Positions 24,001 to 33,000 of a stretch of DNA of 35,119 nt are shown piece by piece (within the stretch, counting starts at the first letter, position 1; every line of letters starts with the position of its first letter). Below the pieces are notes generated by a model. The model saw only the letters and a program-made list of their open reading frames with translations. It did no database searches and was not told the DNA's origin. The translations under genes and the position numbers were made by a program. Source of the DNA: Lentzea waywayandensis (GTDB taxonomy: Bacteria > Actinomycetota > Actinomycetes > Mycobacteriales > Pseudonocardiaceae); assembly GCF_900115955.1 (NCBI RefSeq), contig NZ_FOYL01000023.1, positions 25,996 to 61,114 on the forward strand, read 5' to 3'.

Positions 24001-27000
24001 AGTACGCGTCATGATCCCGGTGTGGTGCCTGTCCGGCACCGGCGCCGTGATCTTCATCGCTGTCCGAGTCGCTGCCGGAGCCGGGGTCACCCGGTCGCCG
24101 ATCCCGGAAGTCGTCCGGCCGGTGATCGCGCTCGATTCCGAGCAGTACCCGGTTCTCCCGCACGGCGTCCACGTCGCGGAACATCTCGGCCAGCGCCGCC
24201 ATCTTCGCGTCGCCGCCGTTGACCCCGGTGTATTCGAAGTGCCTGCCGTCGTCGGTCCTGACGATCCCGTCCTCGTCGGCCCGGAACCGGTTGGTGAACG
24301 AGTTCGGTCCGCTGTGGACGGCACCGTCTCTGTCGACGTAGCTGCTGTGCGTCGTGTAAGAGGAGAAGTCCGCCTGGTAGTACTGGTGGAACTCCTCGAA
24401 CAGCTTCTTCGAGCTCTCCGGGCGCGCGGTCGGGTCGATCCTGGCGGCGAGGTCGTCGAGGAACCTGAAGGCCTCGTCGGCGTCGATCCTGCCGCGCAGG
24501 TAGAAGCCGAACGGGTCGGAGTCGACGATCGCTCTGGCGGCCTCGAACTCCGCGTCGTCGCTCCAGATGCCGCGGTAGCGGTTCATCATGACGACGGCGA
24601 GCTTGTGCTCCGGCTCCCGGTCGTGGCGCCCCTGCCCGTTGCCGAACTGGTTCTTGGCGTTGACCTTCTCGATGTCGTGGAACAGGATCGCCTTCGCCAG
24701 CGCGTCCACCGACAACAGGCGCGAACCAGTGTCCTCATTCGCGGTGAGCGTAAGGTACTGCCCCAGCACCATCTGCGCGTGCTCGTAAAAGGTGTGGACG
24801 CCCGTCACACCCGGCGCGCGGAAGGGCTCCTTCTGCACGGCGGTGGCGACCTCGTCGAACTTCGGGTCCAGCTCCGGGTGCGCCCCGATCAACGCCTTGA
24901 CCGCGTACTCCGGGTTGCGGTCCTGACCGATGATCAGGCTCAGCGCGTCACCGGTCCGCCGCTGGCGGTCGAACTCCGCCGGCCGTTCTTCCTGCCAGCT
25001 TTGGAACGAGTTCGGGAACGGGTCCTCACCGTGCGGCCGGGTGTTGAAGTCCAGGCCGGCGCGGTCGGAATCCGCGGCCAGCAATGCGCTGATCTCCGCC
25101 TGGGTGGCCAGCTCCGGCACCTTGGCCATCAGCGCGTCGACCACGGTGGAGTCCACCGGGTCGAACTCGAAGCCCTCCAGCAGGTTCTCCGCCCGTGCCC
25201 GAGCGTCCCGCGCCACGGTACCGGCCATAGCGTCGCGGAAGTTCCGGTCCGCGAGCGCCAGCACCGGGCTGTCGCGCAGGGCCGTGCCGATCGCGGACTC
25301 CAGGTCGGGCAGCACCTCGTCGTGCACCACGGCTCTCAGCTCGTCGGGCTCGGTGCCGCCGAGGTCCTTGCTGGTGAACGAGTTCAGCGCACCGGCGATG
25401 ACCGGGCCGAGCACCTTGGTCTCCGCGATCTCCGCGATGCGGACCACCTGGATCGCGGGCGAGAGCGCCGGGAACTGTTGCTCCAGCAGGTGACCGGTGA
25501 CCGCGCTAGCGAACCTGTACACGCGGGGACCGGTGAGCCAACCCGCCTTCCTGCCGCCCTTGGGTGCCGACTCGAGGCCGAGGCCTGCGATCCCGGCGAA
25601 CTTCGCCGTCAGCGCGTCCCGCATTGGACCGCTCAGAGCCTCCGCCACGTCCGCTCGGCTGTTCTCGCTGAGCAGCTCGAGATCCGGGTGCTTTACAACC
25701 TTGGTCTTGAACACCTCGACGACCGGCTCGATCACCTCCGGGCCGAACAGTTTGACCTTCGCCATCTTCGACCGGTATCCGTTGTCGATCAGGTTCTGCA
25801 GGCCCTTCAGGTCGGGCAGCGAGGAGGACGTCATCTGCTTGATGAAGCCGTCGACGGCGTTCATCGCATCGCCCATCGCCTGCGGCACGACCCGTTCGCG
25901 CAGTGTCTGCTGGAAAACGGCATCGTCGACGTCGACGGCGGTCACCCCGGCGAGGTGCTCCCGGAGCGCGGGACCGCCGGTGGACAGCACCTCGTTCGTG
26001 ATCTTCTCGACGTTCACGGAGGCCGGGCCCACCTCGTTGAGGAACTGGTTGAGCCGGCCGAGCCGCGCCTCGAAGCCGAGGTCCTTCGTCTGCGACTCGT
26101 TGGACGCGTTGGGGATGGCCTCGGTATCCGGTTCGACGAGAGCGTCGGAGGTGCGGCTCGCGGGGTCCTGTGTGGACTGTTCCCAGGTGAGGTGGTGTTC
26201 CCGCAACTTCTCCGCGATGTCGTGCATCCGGTGCGCGTCGGTGTTGAACCCGTCGAGCTTCCAGGATCCGTCGTTCTGCTTCAACCAGGTGAACCACGGG
26301 TCGTAGGCCTTGCCGACCGCGTCGCTGCGGAAGTCCGGGTCCAGGCCGAGCCGCTCGTAGAGCTGCACGGCGGGAACAACCCGGCCTGCCCGGTCCGGGA
26401 GGGCGAAGAACTCCGCAGGGTCCGCGGGATAGCTGAAAAGCGACCCACGCTCGGCGTGCTTGATCAGCTCGTCGAGATGCGCGCCGCCGATGCCGAACTG
26501 GTTCGGTTCGCCGCGCTGGTCGACGTTGTACGTGTGGGTGTCGGCCTTCGCGCCGGGCGCACCCTCGAACGTCGCCTCACTGGTGATCTTGTGGTAGATG
26601 TCCAGCGGAACCAGGAACGAACGCAGCACCGGTCGTTTCGGCGCGGACGACGGATTCTTCGGGTCAGAGGGCCTGCCACCGTCGGTCTCCTGGTACTTCG
26701 CGAGCCACTGCAACGCGCGCCGCGGCCGCCCCGCGCCCACCCACAACTGGGAGTTCTTGCCGGGCGAGATCTTCAGCTCACCGGTGTCCGGATCTTGCTG
26801 GATGTCCTTGAACTGTGGCTTCTTGACGTCGATGTTCGCGGGGCTCACCACCGCGGTGTACAAGCGCACGTGGTGCCTGCCCGCGATCGTCTCGATCTCG
26901 AACTCGCCTCGGTTCACCGTGCGCCAGGACCTCGGAGTGCCCTGCTTCGTGGGACCGGGGTACGACACACCCGGCCGTCCGATGTGGACGGTCTCCCGCG

Positions 27001-30000
27001 TACCCAGATACCGCACGCCGTCGGCCGTGGTGATCGCGACCACGTGCACGGGCAACCCGGTGATCGGCCCGAACGAGGTGAACTCGCCGTTCTGGTCCAG
27101 CACGTGGACTCTCGCGTCCGCCGCCGCGGCGATCTCCTCCCGCGTGCTCTCGTCCGACACCTCCGGCGCGCTCTGGTTCAGGGTCGCGGCGATGGCGTTG
27201 ACCAGGCTGGTCTGCTCGTCGGTGCCGGGCACACGCACCGTCTCCACGCCGTGCACGGCCAGCATCCGCACCGCTGGGGCGGACAGCGCGAGACCCGCCG
27301 ATTCGTCGGCCTCGGACTCGTCGCCGTTCTGCGGATCCTGAAGGTCGCCGGAATCGTGATCATCGTTGCCGCCGCCGTCGTCTGGTTCCGTGTCCGAGCC
27401 GTCGCCGGGATCGCTGTCCACGGTGGATTCGACGGTGACCGGCGTCCAGTTCGCGACCATGCCCTCGATGAAGGCTGCCCGCTGAGGAGCCTTGTCCCGC
27501 AGCCCTTCCGGGTCGAGGAAGTGGTGCATCACCGCTTCGACGAAGTCCTCGTCCGGGTTGGTCGCGCCGTACTTCGTGATCGGCCGTTCGTTCTTGAAGT
27601 TCAGCCACCCTTCGGCGGTCCACGCGCCGACGACCTCCTTGAAGTACTCCAGTTCGTGGCTCAGGCTCATGGCGATCAGCACGGCGTCGTCCGGGGACAC
27701 GTCCAGCGGGAAGATCTCCGGGTTCCGCTGCTGGATGTCGTCGATCGCCTCGGCGTGCGCCGGTGCCATGGCGTGGAAGGCGTCCGGATCGGTCAGTGCC
27801 GCGTGAACGGACGCCGCAAAGTCGGCGTTCGCGGACGCGGTGTCGAGCGGCGGCTCCGCGTCGTCGTCCAGCACGGGACGGCCGGTTTCGTCCCAGGTGC
27901 CGAACGCGTCCTGGAAGTCGTCGAGCGCGTAGTCGAGCAGGCCGTGGGCCAGCTCGCGCGTCACCAGGCCTTCGACCGCGCGGTCACCGCCGCCGAAACC
28001 GCCGAAGGAGATCCCGCTCGCGAAGAGGCTGACATTCCGCGCCGCCGTCGAGTTCAGCGCGTTCGCACCGAGAACGACGCCCTCGTCGCCGAGGTGCGTC
28101 GTGACAGCACTGACCGACAAAACCTCCTGGTCGACGTCAGCGCGGATGGAAGCACCGCGCTGAACCCCCAGGATCGGCGCGAAGTGGCTCAGCGCCGCGT
28201 ACACGCCCTGCAACTCCGCCGGCGTCCACGGCCGCTTGGTGATCGCGGCGACCTCGTTGGCGGGCGCGATTGTCGGCCTTCTCCGCAGGTGTTCCACACC
28301 GCGGTCGGAGTCGAACCTTACGCCGAAACGCTCTTCCGCGTCAGACATGAGGTCGATGGCCTCTTCGATCGCCATGTCCACATCGGACGCCACGGACACC
28401 GATTCGGAGGCGAGCGGTCCGCGCAACGCGCGTGCGTCCCACGAAGCCGTGGCACGCTGGATGCCGAGCCAGTTCGAGAGGTCGAGCCCGATGGCGTCGC
28501 GCACGTCCCGGTGCCGGTCGAGGTTTGGTTCCAGCTCGACGGCGACGATCAGCATCGCCCCCTGCTTGCGCTCCAGCTCGAGCTCGCCGTCCGGCCCGAG
28601 ATCGAGGTCACCCGCGATGTACGTCCCGCGATCGATGTTCGCGGTGGCGTAAGCAAGGTTGACGAGAGTTTCCCGGCTCTCCTCGTCCATCTCGTCCAGC
28701 TGCTGCTTGGCGTCGACGATCCTTGCGTCCCACGCGGCGTTCCACGACGCCCTGGTCGGGTGGTTCTCGGGGCGGAGGTCGGCGAACCGCTGCCGGAAGT
28801 CGTGATCGCTGTCCGGCAGCTGCTCGGGCTCGCGATCGCCGTCGTTGCTGTCGTCGTCCTGGTCGCTGTTGTCGTGACTGCCCGGTTCGGAGCCGTAATC
28901 GGACTCGGAATCCGAATCGCTGCCGTCGTCATCGGGGTCGCCATAGCCGAACGCCACGAAGTTGGCCGACGCGGGCGTAGCGGGGTCGAGCGACCAGCCC
29001 TGAACCAGGTCATCGAGGAAAGCCGCACGCTCCGGAGCCCGTTCCCACAACGCATCCGGGTCGAGGAAGTAGTACATCGCCGCTTCGGCGAGGTCTTCGT
29101 GCGGATTCGTCGCGCCGTACTTCGTGATCGGCCGCTCGTTCTTGAAGTTCGGCCAGCCGTCCGCCGTCCACGCGCCGACGGCGACGTTGAACGCGGCCTG
29201 GTGAGCGCTCAGCACCTCGGCCAGGTGCTCGGCGCTCTTGTTGCTGTCGAACAGGTGCGGGTCCTTCATCCAGAGCTGGGCGATCGCCTCGGCGTGCTTC
29301 GGCGAAACCGCAGCGAAGGCGTCCCAGTCGCGCCGGGCGGCCTTGATCGACGCGACGAAGTCGTCATTGGCCGTCTGCACTCCCTCGACCGGCGCCTCGG
29401 CTGTGTCCGCGAGGATCGGGCGGCGGTTGGCGTCCCACGTCCCGAACTCGTTCGTGAAGTCGGCCAGCGCGTAGTCGAGCACACCGTGCGCGATCTCGTA
29501 CGTCGCCAACGACTCGATGCCACGCGTTCCACCGCCGAAGTCACTGATCCCGTCGCTGGAGTACAGCGAGAAGTTGCCGGCCCGGCGGGAGTACTCGGCC
29601 GCGGCGGTCGGGTCGATACCGTCCTCGTCGAGGCGGAAGGTAACCGCGCTGACCGACCGGATCTCCTGCACCTCGTGCCCACGGGTGGAGTTGGCCCGCT
29701 GGTCCCCCAGCAACGGCGCGAAGTGCTCCAACGCGGCCTGCACCCCGCGCAGCTCGTCCAGGTTCCATGGCCGCGGTCGAATCGCGTCGAGGTCGATGGC
29801 TGACGCGTCCGGGTACTCGTCCTTCTGGACCTGCACGCCTGGGGCGGAGTGCACGTTCACGTTGAAGCGCGTGCTGATGTCCCGCGCGATGTTGAGGGCC
29901 TCAGAGATCGCTGCATCCTGACTGAGACCGTCCGGGACGTTGAGCTGCTCGCCCCGCAGCCCTGGGAGCGACACTCCCCACGACGCCACGCGCCGGTCGG

Positions 30001-33000
30001 TGGTCAACCAGTTGGCCAGGTCGGACACCGCCCGCCGACGAGCGTCCGGTGCGAGATCCGCATCTTCTTTGAGCTGCAACGAAACGAGCGCGATCAGGCC
30101 CTGCAGCCGCTCACGGTTGACCGCGTCCTCAGCACTCTCGTCCGGGTCCACTTCAGACAGTGCTGCACGGTCGATGCCCGTCGCGATGTGGGCGTCGATA
30201 TGCAACGCCTCAGCTTCATTCGCGGGCAACGCGTCGAGATCGCGGCGCGCCTGGTCCAGCCGGGCGTCCCAGGCGGCGCTCCACTTCTCCCGGTTGGGAA
30301 AGTTCGCAGGCCGCAGGTCCGCGAAGATCGCGGAGTAGTCCCTGCCGATGTCCGGTGTGGACTGCACCGGCTCGGAATCCGCCTTGTTCTGCGCTGCCAG
30401 TCCGGCAAGGTACTCGTCGAGGTCGACCTCCTGCGCCGACTGCAACGCGTCGACGATCTCGTCCAGGCTGTACCCGCCGTTGAACAGGCTGTGCAGGTTC
30501 GGGTGGACGGCCGGCCGGAATCCGTTCTCCAGCAGCAAACGCTGCATCAGCACGAAGATGTTGAGGCGCCCGTTCCCGTCCGAGAAAGGGTGGAAAACGT
30601 GCAGGTTCCGCACGACCTGACCAATCGCGCGAAGACGATCCGCGTCGTCCCGGGCGATGTCGACGGCCGCGCGGTAGTCGTCGAACATGGCGTTCACCAG
30701 GGTCGGCGTGTCTTCCGCCGAGTACATGGTGTGCACCCTGGGGATGCCGCCGATCTCCTGGAACAGGGTCAGCGGATCCTGCTCCCCAGCTTCGATGGCC
30801 TTGGTGCCGCCCTCCAGAGTGACGATCAGCCGCCTGCCGAGGACTCGCACGTCGAATAGGTCGACGGCCGGCGTGCGCTTGCTCACCAACCCGAAGGCCG
30901 ACAAACTGCCGTTGACACCGACCAACTCGTAGTCGCCGGTGGTCCGCGAGGTGGCGAGCCCGTGCAACTCGGCGTACTTGGTCCAGTCGAGCGTCGAGAC
31001 CTGCACGACATCGCCGTCCAGGACGCTGGCGAACGTCGCGAGCATCGACTCCTGAAACCCACGCGACAGCTGAGAGTCGTACAGCGAACCCGGATTGAGA
31101 GGGAACTTCTTGAGCGCCTCTTTGTGGTCGTCGGGGTTGATGACGAACAGCCACTTCTGGTGGTCCTCAACGACCTGCGAGAAGTATCGGTGCTCCGGCC
31201 CATGAGTGGAGTCCTGCCCGACACCGGCCACCGCCTGGACCTTCGGCCCGGACTCACCGTCCTCCGGCGTTACCGGCGCGCTGGTAACGATGCTGGCAGC
31301 AGCGCGCCCCTTGCCCTTGCCCGGCACCTGGCTCGGGTCCGCTCGCAATTCCCCGTGCAGAGTAACGAAGGCTTTGATCTCATCCGCGTCTGGCGCCGAG
31401 GGCATCAGGGACCCCAGCAACGCACCGTCGTAGTCACCTGGGAGCACGTGCGCGGCAGGCGTGCCCATGGTGAACACGAACTCGTTGAACCCGTGGATCG
31501 GCCCACCGACCCGAACCTCGGTGCCGTCGACCAGTACCACCGGCGTGTCACCGGCAACGGACAACCTCGTAGTGACAACCACACCAAGCGGGAAGTCCGC
31601 GTCATTCGGGTCGTACCCCTTGACGAACCGGAGGTCGTCGCCGTCGTCCGGCCCCCGTTGTACGACGGAGTCGAACATGGCCGTGTCGAGGTCCGTGGTG
31701 AACGGGATGAAACTGGTGTCGTACGCGCTGAGGTCCGGGGCGGGATTCCCGTCGAGCGACGGAACCACGTTGTTGCGAATCTCGTGCCAGCTCGAATGCC
31801 AGCTCGGCACAACCCGGTGCAACGTCAAGCCGCCGCCGAGGAACTGACGTATCTGATCCGCGAGCTTCTGCTGAAGCGTGTCCCGCTGCACTGCGTCGAC
31901 ACCGACATACAGGTTCAGCTCGCCCAACTGGTAGAAGTCCCCGACCTGAACCCCGCGCAGCCGGAAGTCACCCAGGTCCAAGATCACCGTGCTGCCGTTC
32001 TCGCTGTCGTCGTGCAACGAGGTCAGGAACTCACCGATCTTGCCGCCGATCTGGCGGGCGATCCTGCCCGACACCACCTTCTCCGCCACCTGTCGGCCGG
32101 CACCCTTGGAGTCCTTGGGCAGCGTGACTTGCTGTGCGTCCAGGCCGGTGAGCGCGAGCCGCAACTCGCCGGCCTCGATCTTGCCGCTTGCCCAGCCCCA
32201 GCTGCGAAGTTGGGAGTTCACCGCGCCCAGCAGGCCTTCGTGGGGGTTGGTTCCCTTGACATTCTCTTCCACATCGGACTCGACGTCCGAGTCCGAGTCG
32301 TGTACGAGGTCGGAGGCGTGCTCGTCCAACTCGCCAAGACCCGTGTCCGGAATGGACCCGACCGAAGTCCGGATACCACCCGTTGAGCCGACTTCGCTGC
32401 GGTCCTCGATGCCACTTTCCACGACCGGTGCGTCGGTCTCGACCCGAACACCCGCTCGCCCCTTGCCCTTGCTCGGCGCGGGCCGCGGATTCGGACGCAA
32501 AGCCCCGTGCACAGCAACGAAGTCCGTGATCTCCCCCGCATCGGGCGCCGCAGGCATCAACGACCTCAACAGCGCACCGTCGTGGTCGCCCGGCCACACC
32601 TCCGCGGCGGGCGTACCCATGGTCACCACGACATCGTCGAACTGAACAAGCGGCCCGCCGACCCGCGCCGTGTGACTGTCGACCAGCACCACAGGCACAT
32701 CACCTGCAACCGACACCTTCGTGGTGACCACCGCACCAACCGGGAAGTCCGAGTCGTTCGGGTCGTACCCGGTCACGAACCGGATGTCGTCGCCACCCTC
32801 CGGTCCCCGCTGCACCACGGCGTCGAACGTCGCCGTGTCAAGGTCCGCAGTGAACGGGATGAAACTGGTGTCGTAGGCGGAGAAGTCCGGGTTGGGATTC
32901 CCGTCGAGCGACGGCACGACCCCGTTGCGAATCTCGTGCCAGCTCTGATGCCACCCCGGCACACCCCGGTACAACGTGAGCCCTTCTCCCAGGTACTTCC

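Noticed and set aside
21320..29803. Plus-strand open frame of about 2,800 codons, and similar long plus frames at 9227-13249, 15935-19252, 2411-4888, 4898-6409, 13802-15460, 19586-21169 and 29849-33808
   Set aside because: All lie in the plus frame that is codon-on-codon antisense to the giant gene. It is interrupted only where the gene uses the rare codons TCA, CTA or TTA. Their products are rich in Arg, His, Val, Leu, Asp and Gly, with no domain motifs and no ribosome binding sites.
28958..30352. Calling the YEIAH and RELAH modules active metallopeptidases
   Set aside because: The first zinc-binding His is Tyr or Arg, so an HEXXH site cannot form as in active zincins.
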